Shown piece after piece: positions 1-11,689 of a stretch of 64,000 bases of DNA. How positions within the stretch are numbered: position 1 is the first letter of the stretch; every line of letters begins with the position of its first letter. The translations under genes and the position numbers were made by a program. The notes below the pieces were generated by a model. The model was not told the origin of the DNA. It saw nothing but the letters and a program-made list of their open reading frames with translations, and ran no database searches. The stretch is from Aurelia coerulea (Eukaryota; Cnidaria; Scyphozoa; Semaeostomeae; Ulmaridae), in contig CM076960.1 of assembly GCA_039566865.1 (NCBI GenBank), forward strand, positions 8,964,001-9,028,000, read 5' to 3'.

Positions 1-490
1 AATGGGGCAAAGCTGATCATGTCTAAAAATAGCATTTCATTGCACAAGCGAGTCAATTTCTGATCCTTAGATAATTCTTTTTCAGTCGATTGAGAGAAAC
101 ATTAGGAAATAGACAACTGTGTAGATTTTGATGAAGGGGTCAGGTCAAATGAGAAAGGTGCAACTCATTTATTCTCCTGCCCTTTTAAGATATCATACGA
201 TGTACAATCCTGCCCTGTCCACATCCAAAATTTATTGGTTGTTACTTGCTTGTATTTAATTCACAGTAACAGTTTCTATCGCCGCTCTTTCTTCATGCAA
301 GCAAATACCTCATTTAAGTGGTATGAAGTGAGAAATATTTGAATCTCTGACAGGGGTTTTTAGAGAATAGACAAACAGCGCCTAACTGCAGAGGCAAATA
401 TTTTGAAGCGCTTGGTGGCAATTACCCCCATCCAAGTCTAACAAGGCGACCAAATCAGAGATTTATCTGTTCAAATCTTCAGTTTCATTT

Positions 491-772
491 TCAAGTTTCC
501 TTTACCAGTTTGCACCTGATGTTCCAAATTTGCCGTGATCCGATAATACATGATGTCGAGCTCCACTTTAACAGTCCTTTCGCTTTTGTTCTAGACATTC
601 CAGTGTCCATTAAAACTTTGAGTGCATTTGTATGCACTGTCCCAAGAGATCCGATAACTATTGCATCAACTTTGCATGGTATAAATTTATCTGTGATGTG
701 TCTTTGTAACTCTCTGTATTTATTCAATTCAAGTTCATAAAGTTCTGCCAGATAAAGATCATATGGACAAGC
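491..772 (-). pseudogene. C-terminal relic of a non-LTR retrotransposon polyprotein
   Basis: The minus-strand reading from about 772 to a stop at 491 gives roughly 90 residues with the pattern KYRELQ...VDAIVIGSLGTV...SCIIGSRQIW. It resembles the extreme C-terminus found after the RT region in some invertebrate non-LTR elements (K-Y-x-x-L ... V-I-G-x-L-G-x-V ... L-L-G-x-A-R-I-L). Upstream coding sequence is replaced by the (CATA)n tract, so the long ORF reading into the repeat as MYVC repeats is spurious. No RT catalytic motif is present in the piece. The assignment rests on a remembered family pattern only. Confidence 0.4.
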
Positions 773-905
773 TACATACATACATACATACATACATACA
801 TACATACATACATACATACATACATACATACATACATACATACATACATACATACATACATACATACATACATACATACATCTATACATGCATACATACA
901 TACAT
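773..905. repeat. (CATA)n tetranucleotide microsatellite
   Basis: About 27 nearly perfect TACA units run to about 880, followed by an interrupted part (TCTATACATGCATACATACATACATG). The tract creates long artefactual ORFs on both strands. A second tract of the same unit lies at 17350-17428. Confidence 0.97.
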
Positions 906-1412
906 GGTAATATTGAGCTTATCCACAATAGTTGTGGCTCTTCATCTCTTAAAAAAAAACTTTTTTAAATCAAAAATAACTAATTGTGTTACACATGATA
1001 TAGCGAAAGAAAATTGGTTAAAAATATTAAAATATTAAAAGATTGATAAACATTACTTAATGGCGTCTTTTCATTGTTCATTGATCCTCACAAATAAATG
1101 ATTCCGCAAGGCTGAACAGAATGCGGAAAGGTTCCTAGCGTTTCTTTTTTCTGTTGGAAGCTGATTAAAGTATTTGCTTGGCTCATCTTGGAAAGTTCCG
1201 TTGATTAATAATGTCTGAAGTTTTATTTCATCGCTGTTTCGTAATGCTCTACCCGTTGTTTTGATCTCCAGTTTATCTATATTGGCCAGTTGTCTATTTC
1301 CTAATCTTTCTCTCAATAAACAGAAAAAGAGAATTATCTAAGGATCAGAAGTCGACTTCTTTATGCAAACAAATTCTATTTTTTTAAGACATAACCAGTT
1401 TTGCTCCATTTC

Positions 1413-2374
1413 AGATAAGAATCTGAATGGAGTAGACTATTCATCGACACTGTAGCGCAGTGAAGACTGTGTTGCTCAAACTCAGGGAAATAATCAATTT
1501 ATTTTTGCTAACTTCGCTTGTTCGCACGCATCCTATAGATTTTTGGACTTATCCAGTTTTGGTACATCATTGCAAATGAAGAATTGGTAAGAACCGTGTA
1601 AAGTTCCCTAGATCTAAGTTGAAAATCAAATTTTAAACGGTAGGAATTTAGATCAGCTTGTTTTCTCACAGAAAATGTACAAAAATGTATGACTGGTCAA
1701 AAAATCCACTTGCACGTCGCAAGTTTTTTGGGGGGGGGGGGTGGGGTAATTTTGTATTCATCACAATAGGTTCTGATTTTGCGTGAAATCACAGTGCGTC
1801 ACATGATCTTAGATTATGAGTGTGATTGGTTAATCTCACAGATGCAAAACAAACACGCTGATTGTTTCAAAACAAAATCTGCCCTTGCTTTTGGTGACTT
1901 TACTCGATATCTTGTTCGGCTTTCTCTCGTGGAATGAACGATCTCTTCAAATAGTCTGGAAGATTGAATCGATTGAAAAATATCAAAGCAGTTTCTAAAC
2001 ATTGATTATGCCAGACAAATAAAACACCCTTCGAAATCACCATGAGCATCACTCTTGCAACAGACTAAACGTATCCACTTTCAAATTGCAACGTCACCTC
2101 AAAGAGTTTTCTCACTATCATGTCTAATCCGATCTTTTAAAATGCCAAACAAGTTGACAGATAAAAACATTCAACGAAGTTGCACCACATTCACGCCATA
2201 TGCAAAACCCTAGAGAGCATAAAAAGGTACCAAATTTATTAAACCAACCTTCAGTCCTTCGTCATATATACCGATTGCATACAAATCAACTTCTTTGTAG
2301 TCAGAAACAGTAGCTTCAACCATGACAGGTCCGGTATTTGATGACAGTAGAATAGTTTGAGAGACTATGGAGAA
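1413..2374. other. No gene recognised
   Basis: AT-rich sequence with a short G homopolymer near 1730-1745 and only short unsupported ORFs. No repeat partner or domain was recognised. Confidence 0.5.
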
Positions 2375-3892
2375 ATGATTGAACACTTTTAAATGCCATG
2401 GAATCCTATAACCTAGAAAACATTGTTAAGACAACGACATGCTTTAAGTCTGATAGACCTAAGATAATTAATCTAATTCTCACCAACAGAGTCTACAATT
2501 TTCAAAATACAGTGTCGGTTGAAACAGGGCTATCAGACTTTAATTGCATGATCGCAACTGTTGTTAAGGGTGTTTTGTAAAAAGGGGCCCTAAGATCAAT
2601 TAGCGAGACTACCGCAAATTTGATATCAATAGCCTTAGGAAAGATCTCAAAGATAGACTTCTCAGACAAAGCGAACAGGCTTTGACTAGCTATGATATCT
2701 TTGATGCGATAGTCTTAAGCGTGTTGAATAAACATGCCGCGATGAAAAAGAAATCTGTCAAAGCCAACGAAGGACCCTTTATGTGACGAAAGCACTCAGC
2801 AAAAGCCATTTGATTCGAACTCATCTTAGCAATAGATATAACAGAGACATAACTGACGGCAATAAGAAGGCTTCCAAAAAGCAGAGAAATTTATGCGTAA
2901 AACTTCTGCGTGAAGCCAAGCGAGAATATTATACAAATATTGATCTTTAGAGTCTCAACGACAATTGAAAATTCTGGAAAACAGAGAAGCCCCTCTTGAC
3001 CAGATAATTTCCGACGACAAAGCTGTTGCAGAGACATTGAAGAATTACTTCGTCAATATAACGAATTCACTGGGCATAGAGAAAAAGGAATGGAACTTGG
3101 TTTCAACGGATGATATCGACTATCCTATTGAGCTCGCTATTATTAAGTACAGTTTACAGCCAAAAGTTAAGGGGATAACAGAAAACGTTCAACCTTCTGA
3201 AACATTTGAATTTCGGTCTTGCTCGACAGAGGAGACAAATATTCAAATAGAGAGATTAGATCCAAGAAAGTATCTCCAATAAAAAGTATTCCAGCTTAAA
3301 GTTCTAAAAGAAAAGTCAGATTTGCTCTTGCCACACCTGATCAGCACTTACAACTCATGTATTTCTGAACACTATTTTCCTAACGAACTGAAAGCTGGGG
3401 ATATCTCTTCATTTTTTAAAAAAGATGATGCTTTTTGCAAGAAAAAGTCCAGACCAATTACTGCTCTGTCATCAGATTCTAAGATTTTTGAGCGACTCAT
3501 GTATGAGCAAATAATGCCCTTTGCAGAGTGCTTTCTGTCTCCCCTACTATGCGGTTTTCGGAAAGGCTATCATACGCAACATGTGCTTCTACAATGTTTA
3601 GAAAATAGTAAGATAACGATGGATAACGGAGGCTTTGCTGGTGCACTTTTGATGGATCTCTCCAAAGCCTTTGACTGTCTAAATCACGAACTACTATTAG
3701 CAAAAGTTGCATGCTTATGGTTTCAGTAGGAGTGCCCTCGTGCTTATTCACAGCTATCTTTCGAACAGAAGACAAAGGGTCGAAATTAATGGTTCCTTTA
3801 GCACGTGGAAAGAAACTAACTGAGGTGTGCCACAAGGTTCGGTGTTAGGGCCTCTTCTATTTAACATCTATATTAATGATATATTTTCAACT
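2375..3892 (+). pseudogene. Retroelement A: non-LTR endonuclease end and RT, truncated
   Basis: A degenerate reading in several frames can be followed on the plus strand. 2398-2580 shows an endonuclease C-terminal pattern (PKIINLILTNR...VETGLSDF). 2590-2780 gives a linker (the KxRDYRKFD type). 2965-3282 and 3322-3729 give RT with ELKAGDISSFFKKDDAF, a degenerate N-Y-R-P-I motif and the catalytic-aspartate block MDLSKAFDCLNHELL. 3730-3890 gives GVPQGSVLGPLLFNIYIND. Stops and frameshifts lie between these blocks, for example a TGA just before GVPQGS. The FADD block and the 3' end are missing because element B begins at about 3890. Motifs such as YFP-x-ELKAG-x-ISS are shared with element E at 42.7-44.1 kb, so both probably belong to one family. 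Confidence 0.75.
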
Positions 3893-4015
3893 GCAGCTTA
3901 TTTCATTCTTTACGTCATACACAGATCCCTGAAGATTCTTATAAAGACTTTTGTCAGCTCTGCGTCTTTTCGGAAGCAAGTTGTTTGGAATGCAAAACTT
4001 TTTCTTTATAGCTTC

Positions 4016-4105
4016 ATGATATGCAAGTATTTTGATGTTTTGACGTATTTCTATTCGGATATATTGATACTACTTTCTGGTGATATTGAGCAAAACCCAG
4101 GTCCC
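4016..4105 (+). other. 2A-like translational recoding peptide at the N-terminus of element B
   Basis: Codons 4079-4105 read GDIEQNPGP, which fits the canonical 2A core D-x-E-x-N-P-G-P. The residues before it (SDILILLS, after an aromatic-rich stretch) give the hydrophobic upstream context 2A needs. Ribosome skipping would occur between the last Gly and Pro, freeing a ~29-residue leader from the endonuclease-RT protein. 2A-like sequences at this place are known from APE-type non-LTR elements of several invertebrates. The short, hydrophobic leader also fits the idea that uncleaved 2A leaders can act as signal sequences. Function here is inferred. Confidence 0.85.
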
Positions 4106-7100
4106 AATAGAAATGGTTTTCTAAAATTTTGTCACTGGAACTTAAACAGCATATGTGCTAGAGAGCAGATAAAAATCTCTCTAATCGAGGCTTACAATTC
4201 AATTCATCGTTATGACATTTTTGCGATCTCTGAAACAATGTTAAATAACACTGTGCATAATGATGATATTCCTATTGAAGGGTTTAGCAGAGAAATTTAT
4301 CGCAGTGATCATGCTAATAATCTAAGAAGTGGTGGGGTCTGCATTTATTTTCGCGATGGGCTGTCAATTAAGCGAAGAACAGATCTTGAATCGCTAAATG
4401 AAATGGTTTGTGCCGAAATAACTGCTGCTCGCAAAAAAGTCTTATTTTCTGTTGTCTACCGTAATCCTAGCCAGAATGTTGAAGAATTTGAAGAGTTTAT
4501 TTCTGGGTTACAAACTGTGATAGACAAAGTTAGGGGGGAACGCCCATATTCCTTCATATTAACAGGTGACTTTAATTGTAGATCTGCGCAGTGGTGGCCC
4601 CTGGATGAAGAACTTCCTGAGGGAACGGCACTAGAGGAACTTATCGAGACTAACAATTTATACCAGCTCATTGATGAACCAACTAACATAAGAGGAGAAA
4701 GCATGACTTGTATCGATTTAATTATAACCGACCAACCAAACATCTTTATCGAATATGGAGTACACCCATCTCTTGACGAACATTGTCAACATCAAATTGT
4801 GTTTGGTGAATTAAACATCTCTCTTCCTTGCCCCCCTCCTTATAAGAGAACAGTTTGGGATTACTCGAAGTCTGACATCCAATCCATTAGAAACTCATTG
4901 CAGCAAAGTGATTGGCCATCGACGTTCCGGGGTCTCAGTACAGATCAAATGGCTGAAGTTTTTACAAATAAGCTTTATGGCATCATAAAGGCAAACATCC
5001 CTAACAGGGTTCTCAGTTTTAATGATAAAGATCCACCCTGGATAACAAGACAGGTTAAGACTTCAATAAAACGAAAGCGTAGGGTTTTCAGGAAGTTTAT
5101 GAATAGTGGTAGGAGACAGGAGGATTGGGATCGTTTTAAGGCTGTCAGAAACGAAACATCCAGGTTGGTTCTCAAAGCGAAAGAGGACTATTATCGCAAC
5201 CTTGGTCGAAAATTATCGGATCCTTCCAACGGTATAAAAACATTTTGGTCAACTATGAACAGGCTAATTGATAAAAAGAAAAATGTCAATATTCCACCCT
5301 TGTTAGAAAATGGACTCTTTGTGACAAACTTAGAGGACAAGGCAAATATTTTCAATGAATTTTTTGTAAAAATGTGCTCTGAAACATCTACGAGCAGCAC
5401 CCTTCCATCTTTTACACCAAGGAGTCCAGCCCTTTTAGAAGGACTGACCATCGACAGGGAGAAGGTTCTCAAACTTATTAGATCCCTAGATAGCAAAAAG
5501 TCTCATGGTTGTGATGACATCTCTATTGCTATGATAAAAATTTGTGACTTCTCAGTAGTTGAACCCTTGTGTCTTATTTTTGAAAATTGCTTACAAACGA
5601 GTATGTACCCATCTCTGTGGAAAAAGGCGAATGTCATTCCCATACACAAGAAAGATAGCAGGCGGTGTAAAACCAACTATCGTCCAATTTCACTTCTTCC
5701 AATTTTTGGAAAGCTGTTTGAAAAGATGATATTTGACTCGGTTTATAACCACCTACAACAAAATGGTCTTCTAACCCCTCATCAATCGGGTTTCCAGCCA
5801 GGTGATTCAACAATTAATCAGTTACTATCAATTACACATAAGATTTATTGTTCTTTTGAGAATGTTCCTAGCCTAGAGACCCGTGCTGTTTTCCTAGATC
5901 TATCAAAAGCCTTTGACAGAGTTTGGCATGAAGGTCTACTGTATAAACTCGAATGTAACGGAATATCCGGAAATTTATTAACACTTCTTCGTAGTTTTTT
6001 GACAAACCGACAGCAACGAGTTGTCTTAAATGGTAAAAACTCTCGTTGGTTAACAGTTACCTCGGGTGTGCCTCAGGGCTCAGTTTTAGGCCCCCTATTC
6101 TTTCTTGTGTATATAAATGACCTCGTCGAGGGTGTGCACAGCGACATCAAGCTTTTCGCAGACGATACTTCTATTTCTTCAGTTGTTAAGGACAAAGATG
6201 AGGCTACTGAGAGTCTTAATCAGGATCTTGAAAGAGTGCGGCTTTGGGCTTGGCAATGGAAGATGCAGTTTAATTGTGATAAAACAGAAGAGGTGATTTT
6301 CTCAGTCAAAAGGGCTAAAATAGAACACCCGCCTTTGAACCTGGGATCGGATGAAGTGACAAGGAAGGATGAACACAAGCATCTTGTGTCCTTGATCAGG
6401 TCTATAAGTTATACGTTCGGCCGCACCTGGATTATGGTGATATCATTTATCACAGATATGATCCTGACATGATTCTAAATTTTACAAAAAGAGTTGAACA
6501 AACCCAGTACTCAGCGGCTCTCGCTGTTGCGGGTGCCTGGAGAGGAACTAGCAGACAAAAGCTCTATAATGAGCTTGGTTGGGAAAGTCTGTACCATCGA
6601 AGATGGTTCAGACGCTTATGTCATCTTTTCAACCTAAGGAAAACGGGTACTCCTTCCTATCTGTTCGCAGAATTACCAACTGAAAGACCACTTCAGTATG
6701 GTCTAAGAGGCAAACGTGATTATGACATACCTTTCAGTAAGACAAAGCGCTCTTCAAATACATACTTCACAAATGTTCTCCATGAATGGAATATGCTTGA
6801 TGAAAATATTAGAAATTCTGCAACAATTGCCGAGTTCAAACGAAAATTGCTTACTTTGATAAGACCGGTAAAAAATTCCTTGTTTGGAGTATTCGATATC
6901 TTTGGCGTAAAGCAACTGACAATGCTGAGACTTGAATTTAGTTTGTTAAATGAGCATAAATTCCGCCATAATTTCCAGTGCCCGAGTCCCATGTGTGCTT
7001 GTAATACTGGAATTGAGGATAATGTGCACTTTTTCCTGCATTGCCCTTTGTTTGTTCCTATGCGTAATGATCTCCTTGGACAGCTTTCACACCTTCCAGA

Positions 7101-7239
7101 TTTTGATGTAAACAACATGGATCCAAAAGCCCTGCTTAATTTGCTTCTTTACGGTAGCCCAATTTTTGATGAAACTGACAATCGAATGATTTTAGAGGCA
7201 TCCATAGCATATATCAAAGCTACTAACAGGATTAACTGA
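4016..7239 (+). pseudogene. Element B polyprotein: 2A leader, APE endonuclease, RT, zinc-knuckle tail
   Basis: ATG 4016 is chosen because it opens a 30-residue leader ending in the 2A motif; the upstream in-frame codons belong to element A. The endonuclease (about 4121-4810) shows HWNLNS, ISETM, VVYRNPSQN, LTGDFN, CIDLIITD and a final H motif. The RT (about 5430-6330) shows NYRPISLLPIFGKLFEK, HQSGFQPGDST, FLDLSKAFDRVWH, VPQGSVLGPLFF and LFADDTS, so both catalytic blocks are intact. Near 6386 about 40 codons present in the right-edge relative are missing, and the reading frame changes. The first frame stops at 6472 and the rest continues from 6469 to 7239. The tail carries C-x-C...H-x4-C near 6980-7045. 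One deletion plus frameshift therefore separates this copy from an intact frame. Confidence 0.85.
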
Positions 7240-7921
7240 GGTGTTCCCGGGGATTCTGTGGGCTTGGGGTGTCTTTTGGCCATGGAACTGCCGCTTTGCT
7301 GCCGGGTTCTGCGGGCTGGGCGTCATTCGGGGGCGCTTGGTGGGTGGGGCTTGGGCCCTGTGGTGGTTGCGGTCATTGCGGGGCTCGGGCTCCGCTTGCT
7401 CGGCTCATTCGGGTGATGGCTGGTTTGTTGTTTTTGGCGGTGGAGTGGCGGTTTTGTGGCCGGGGGCGTTTCTGGTCTGTGGGGTCTTTGGGAATTCTTC
7501 GGAAACATGATGAAAACCTGACGATTGGCGACCCCTTATTCTTATTTATGTTTAGTCTTGTTTTGAGTAAGCCCTTTGTGAACCATGGCACCAGTCATTG
7601 GTGACTCACATCCAACCATCTTTACACAAGTTTTGCACCAGTGAATAGTTTTTAGTTTTTGTCTTTATTTCTGTTTTGTTTGTTTGTTTGTTTGTTTGTT
7701 TGTTTTTCCTTTTTTGTTTTACAATAATTCACCTACTAAGCTGGCGTATGCTAGCGTCTGCCAAAATGGAATGGTGCCATGGTACACAAAGTGCTTAATA
7801 AGATTGCTGTTAAAGGAATTGTCAAGTGCCGTTCATAGCTAGAACCAGATGACGTCATGTCTATTTCTGCTATGGACGGCACAGAATATTGTATTTGTAT
7901 ATTGTTGAGTTTTAACTTTGA

Positions 7922-7924
<3 letters not shown>
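7240..7924 (+). other. Element B 3' UTR with G/T-biased GC-rich block
   Basis: Right after the stop codon, 7240-7510 is much richer in G than its surroundings, with long G and GT stretches. It gives long ORFs in several frames (for example 7241-7510) that have no recognised motif and low-complexity composition. 7511-7924 is ordinary AT-rich sequence that includes a (TTTG)n tract. I interpret the whole as 3' UTR, not as coding. Confidence 0.6.
7674..7706 (+). repeat. (TTTG)n microsatellite
   Basis: About eight TTTG units inside the element B 3' UTR. Confidence 0.9.

Positions 7925-7954
<30 letters not shown>
7925..7954 (+). other. Poly(A) tail of element B
   Basis: Thirty consecutive A residues follow GATAT. 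They mark the 3' end of the retrotransposed copy and its plus-strand orientation. Confidence 0.85.
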
Positions 7955-7956
<2 letters not shown>

Positions 7957-9169
7957 ATAAGTAAATTCGAGGTCACTGATCACGAACATGTGGCTGAAAA
8001 TTTCGAAAAATAATTCGTTACTATGTTATTAGCTCTCAAAGTTGCGACTCAAGTGGTTCAGGGGTCTGCGATGGATGTTGTGCTTTGACGTAATAGGTTT
8101 GTCAGTTCACAAAGAACATCGCGAGAACAAAGGCTTTCCGTAAAAGTGCCGGTCAGTGGCCTGTTGCACTTCGACGTTCTCAACGAGTCTGCTGAGGTTT
8201 TCAGAGGCAATTGTTTGACATCCAAAGCATCAATACAACAGTACTTTATGGAAGAACAACCTTCGACTCTTGATGATTGGTTTTTGAGTCTTACCATGGG
8301 CTGTTGGCTTCATTAAGTGAAGATTCATCGATTGAAGTGGCTGGCCATAACGACACACACAGGCCAATATGATTGCTATGTTGAAGCGATTTGCTTGGTC
8401 TTGCTTACAGCATATTAGCACATGGTAAGTTTATTTTAGCGAAGTGTTTAATAGCTAAAACGTAGAATAGCGAATAAGACTGTTATCCAACTTATGAAGA
8501 ATTGCCTAATAATTTTTATTCGCGTTATGCGAGTCAGGGCGAGAGTCATTTCTGTCAACGCGCGATGCTGATGGGCCTGACAAAATTATTTGCGTCATCA
8601 AACTTCTACAAACAAGTTTGCTAGCAGGTCAATTTCATTTGTAAACGCCTCTCAATTCAACGCTGAAAGACTCCAATTCTTCTGGGAATGTTTCCTTGTT
8701 CAAAATGTATTGAAGAAAAAAGCTCTAACTCAGACTATTATCACCTTTAGTTTCTTGTTTTGAACAGTGGAATCACATAATTTTTCCCATGAGAAAGGTT
8801 GTTTGTAAAAGTTTGATGATACAGAGGAGGCAGGTAAACAAACGGTTTACAAAAATAATTCCGTCGTCAAAAATATGTAAATAAACACCCAAGGCAACAG
8901 AAACTAATTATATCAAGATAAATGTAACTCATTGATTGTGATCGTTATCTTCATTCCTATTCCCTAGAACACTCAATCAAAGCTACTAAAAACTCCAGCC
9001 ACTGAAATTGTAGATGTTTGCATATCAAAATATGACACAAACAGCAAAGGCTGGATGCAAGGACTTTCCTGGTGGATGAGCAACACCTAAAAGAACCTTA
9101 GTGACATTTCTTTTCTGTAATAGTATAATCAGATACGACTGGATTCTATTTGTTGTCATATGTTGTATA
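7955..9169. other. No gene recognised
   Basis: AT-rich sequence with short ORFs on both strands (for example minus 8058-8297) that show no recognised domain. If the NUP210 assignment holds, this is intron or downstream sequence of that gene. Confidence 0.4.
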
Positions 9170-9741
9170 CACATATTTTTTCATAAGAAACTAAGAATTT
9201 GGGCCAGAACTGAAAATTTCTTAAAATTATCAGATTTTGAGCACTCAAGAGTTTCTTACTAGTTTCCTAAAGGTTCCATAGCAATCTTCATATTTACTCC
9301 CTGGTCCACCCTGTTCCAATCTGAACAATTCAACACAAAGTTTTTTGAAGCCTTTCTAATGCTTAGACATTACTCAAGTACCTTCCGAATATTATGATAC
9401 AGGAAACAAGTAAAAATAAAAGTAAATAGTCGTCAAGAAATTCCTTTATCAAAATAATTAATCTTAGTTATGTTTTCCCAGTACTAAGGTTACAAGTATT
9501 TTTTCATAAGAAACTCAGACTCCCCAAAAAAATAAGAAACTCAAACATGTTTTTCTTCATTCTCACTTGTTTCCTGTATCATATTGTTCGAAAAGTACTT
9601 GCGTAATGTCTAAACATTGGAAAGCCTTCAAAAAACACCTTGTGTTGAAGTGTTCAAGAGGGCACAGATCAGATAATTTTAAGAGACTTCCAGTAGGCCC
9701 AACTTCTTAGTTTCTTAATTTATAAGAAAAGTACGTGTGTG
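9170..9741. mobile_element. Foldback MITE with AAGAAAC motifs
   Basis: The left half is an imperfect inverted copy of the right half. The outer ends are CACATATTTTTTCATAAGAA and the complement of ...CTTATAAGAAAAGTACGTGTG. The inner blocks around TAGACATTACTCAAGTAC and ATGATACAGGAAACAAGT recur inverted near 9555-9640. TA dinucleotides flank both ends, which fits a Tc1/mariner/pogo-type insertion. A diverged relative is at 36292-36680. No coding capacity. Confidence 0.7.
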
Positions 9742-11354
9742 TAATAGAGCACTATTGATGACCAAGGTTTCAAATTTATTGCACCAATTTCGAGATAAAT
9801 AAAGTCTCGCTTGCTTTTTGGTAGTTTCTGTGCATGTCCTGAAGCTGTTCTCTGGTCAGTCTTCCTGGCCTAAAAAGAAAATTCAGTTTCAATTTGAGTC
9901 TGCTTTTCAATGAATTTGGAGGGCATCAATATTTCAATGCAACACTGAAAAGAATGTCAGTTTACAACTTTAGCAAGAGTTTGTAGAAAAGACTTGACGA
10001 AACAAAAGTTCATAAGCTAAACCCGTTACTCCTACGTGTATATCATCTTCCATGTCAGAACTGATAAAAGATGAGCATGCTATTACCATTGATTAGAGAA
10101 ATATGGTTAGCTGAATAAATTCCGAAGCTTCAACGACATGGAACCACAAAGGAATGGTGGGTGTTACATACAATATTTGCTGTTCATATTCATACAGCAA
10201 TTAGGCACATGTTTTCAAACGTCCACGTCACCTTCAATATAGAGATAAAGGGAATTTCGAGATCAAGGAAACCCGTTTTTTCTGACAGCCCTCTAAATCT
10301 AACCATGGATAAAGCTCAGTTAAAACGTCGATTTTGTTTTTAGATCTGTGCATTGTAAAATTGTTGTGTATCAATAGACAAGATACCGAGGCCAACTCTC
10401 GTTCTTCAAAAGCGTGATAATAAGATATTTGGTTGCAAAAATGGTTACCTGAAGGATCGGAGCTCTCACCAACAAATGCTTTGATTAATTGCGGGGATCA
10501 TCATTGATACAAGTTGCTTCCATTTCCCTTTCATTCGAGAGTTCTCCGCTTCCCACTTTGCTTCGGTGCTGTGTATAGTTGCCTGGCCAGGTATAATAAG
10601 CAACGCAAGGCCGGAATCTGTCCTTCATTTTCACCACTTCCAGACGACATGGTTTAGCTTGCTAAGTCAAATTCATGATCACTGATTAATACTGCGTTCC
10701 ACCTTCAGTCGCAAAAACCCTGTAATCCCGACTAGAAAGCGAGCTTCACGAAGAGACTTGCAGCAGTGCGTCCATTGCGATCACTGGGGCAATCTTTGTT
10801 CTTTCAATGAGGCCTTTGAGAACTGACAAACCTATAACGTCACATGAGTCTGGTACGCAACGGTCTGACCGCGTTCTGGTTGGACCACTTTTTGACAAAA
10901 ATTTCGCACTTTTGGAGCTTCGTATCTCCAAAATTATAAGGCTGATGAAAAAACCGAGTTCACCATTAAAACGAGGATGAAAAGTTCTATTAAAATAGAA
11001 AATAAAAAATTTCGTTTCATATGCACTTTAAACATTAGTGCATTGATTTTGTTTTTTGCATTTCCTTTTCTGATGATTTGCTGTGACCAGTGACAAGAGA
11101 AAACTTTTAATAAATTGTTTTGTTACTCAATGCGATTTGCAAATAAAGTTTTCTGTCGAAGTTATCCTTTTATCTATAGTCATCAGATTTCTTGCAAAAC
11201 TAATAGCAATTGCACCATACTTTTTTACTCACTCGTTAGCGATTTGAGTTAAATTTAGTCAAAGTAGGAACATCTTCTCACTTGCATGGTATTTGCTTAA
11301 TCAAACAGCGTTATTTAGGTTGATGTAAGTAAAACAGAAACGTTTAACCATTAC
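9742..11354. other. No gene recognised; one dispersed repeat
   Basis: This is mostly AT-rich non-coding sequence. 10836-10895 (core CTGGTACGCAACGGTCTGAC) is a diverged direct copy of 22648-22708, so it is part of a dispersed repeat. A minus-strand exon-like stretch near 9785-9870 follows a TTTTTAG acceptor, but its product is not recognised. Confidence 0.4.
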
Positions 11355-11535
11355 CTGTAACTGAAAAATTGCCTTTGACTCGGACACTTTGAGAATGTTT
11401 GTGTGTGATTTTGACAAGGTCAGTGCTACTAGAAGACCATTTAATATCCAAGGAAGATGCATTGTCAAACACCTGACCACTGGCATCTCTAACAACAAGA
11501 AATATTGTCAGTTCACGATTGTTTCGCACAGGAAT
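11355..11535 (-). CDS. NUP210: NUP210-like (gp210) exon
   Basis: Minus-strand exon of 181 bases bounded by TTCTTTTCAG and a GTAATG donor, starting in phase 0 and ending one base into a codon. It encodes IPVRNNRELTIFLVVRDASG and then the hallmark pattern G-x-V-FDN-A-SSL-x-I-x-W-SSS. Vertebrate NUP210 has R-R-FDN-F-SSL-S-I-Q-W-E-S at the matching place. NUP210 is the large type I membrane glycoprotein of the nuclear pore, with a lumenal domain of repeated Ig-like modules; this exon lies in that lumenal part. It follows directly on the exon at 14142-14250: the protein reads continuously (…DKN then IPV…) with matching phases. The next downstream exon should lie below 11.3 kb but was not recognised. 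Confidence 0.75.
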
Positions 11536-11689
11536 CTGAAAAGAACATGAAATAAAGTCCTTACTAAAGTCATCATTAAAGCTAGTGTGCAATGGTAAAT
11601 AGGCTCCTCTATAAATAGCACAAAGAAATCAGCCAGATACAGCATCGCTTCTTAGTAAGATAACAATCATATTCTTAAGAATTATACGA

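Larger units (their letters stand above)
1..1412. mobile_element. Segment flanked by long imperfect inverted repeats
   Basis: The first ~110 bases recur in inverted orientation at about 1290-1412. Shared blocks include the outermost AATGGGGCAAAGCTG (complement near 1395-1412), CTGATCCTTAGATAATT and the CTATTTCCTAAT block. The arms are diverged, roughly three quarters identical by eye. The enclosed 1.2 kb holds a retroelement relic, a (CATA)n tract and an unrecognised 81-codon minus-strand ORF (1071-1316) that overlaps the right arm. The left end coincides with the window edge, so the element may extend further. The superfamily is not recognised. Confidence 0.5.
3891..7954 (+). mobile_element. 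Non-LTR retrotransposon B (APE-type, CR1/Jockey-like), 2A-bearing
   Basis: The element is inserted in element A and ends in a 30-base poly(A) tract. It has a short N-terminal 2A-like leader, an APE endonuclease, an RT, a C-terminal zinc-knuckle-like region, and a ~690-base 3' UTR with a (TTTG)n tract. The 5' boundary is estimated from where element A homology stops and is uncertain by tens of bases. No separate ORF1 is visible, so the copy may be 5' truncated or the family may lack one. A relative lies on the minus strand at the right edge of the window (62331-64000). Family C (18.8-22 kb and elsewhere) is a more distant relative. Confidence 0.85.

Noticed and set aside
491..1038. Long ORFs of MYVC and HTYI repeats on both strands
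   Set aside because: Direct translation of the (CATA)n microsatellite; not coding.
7241..7604. Overlapping 60-111 codon ORFs in the G-rich block
   Set aside because: Several frames are open at once because of composition; W/G/V-rich products with no motif. Treated as 3' UTR.
9785..9870. Minus-strand exon-like stretch after a TTTTTAG site (reading LTREQLQDMHRNYQ...)
   Set aside because: No NUP210 or other family match and no donor or phase support; kept only as a note.
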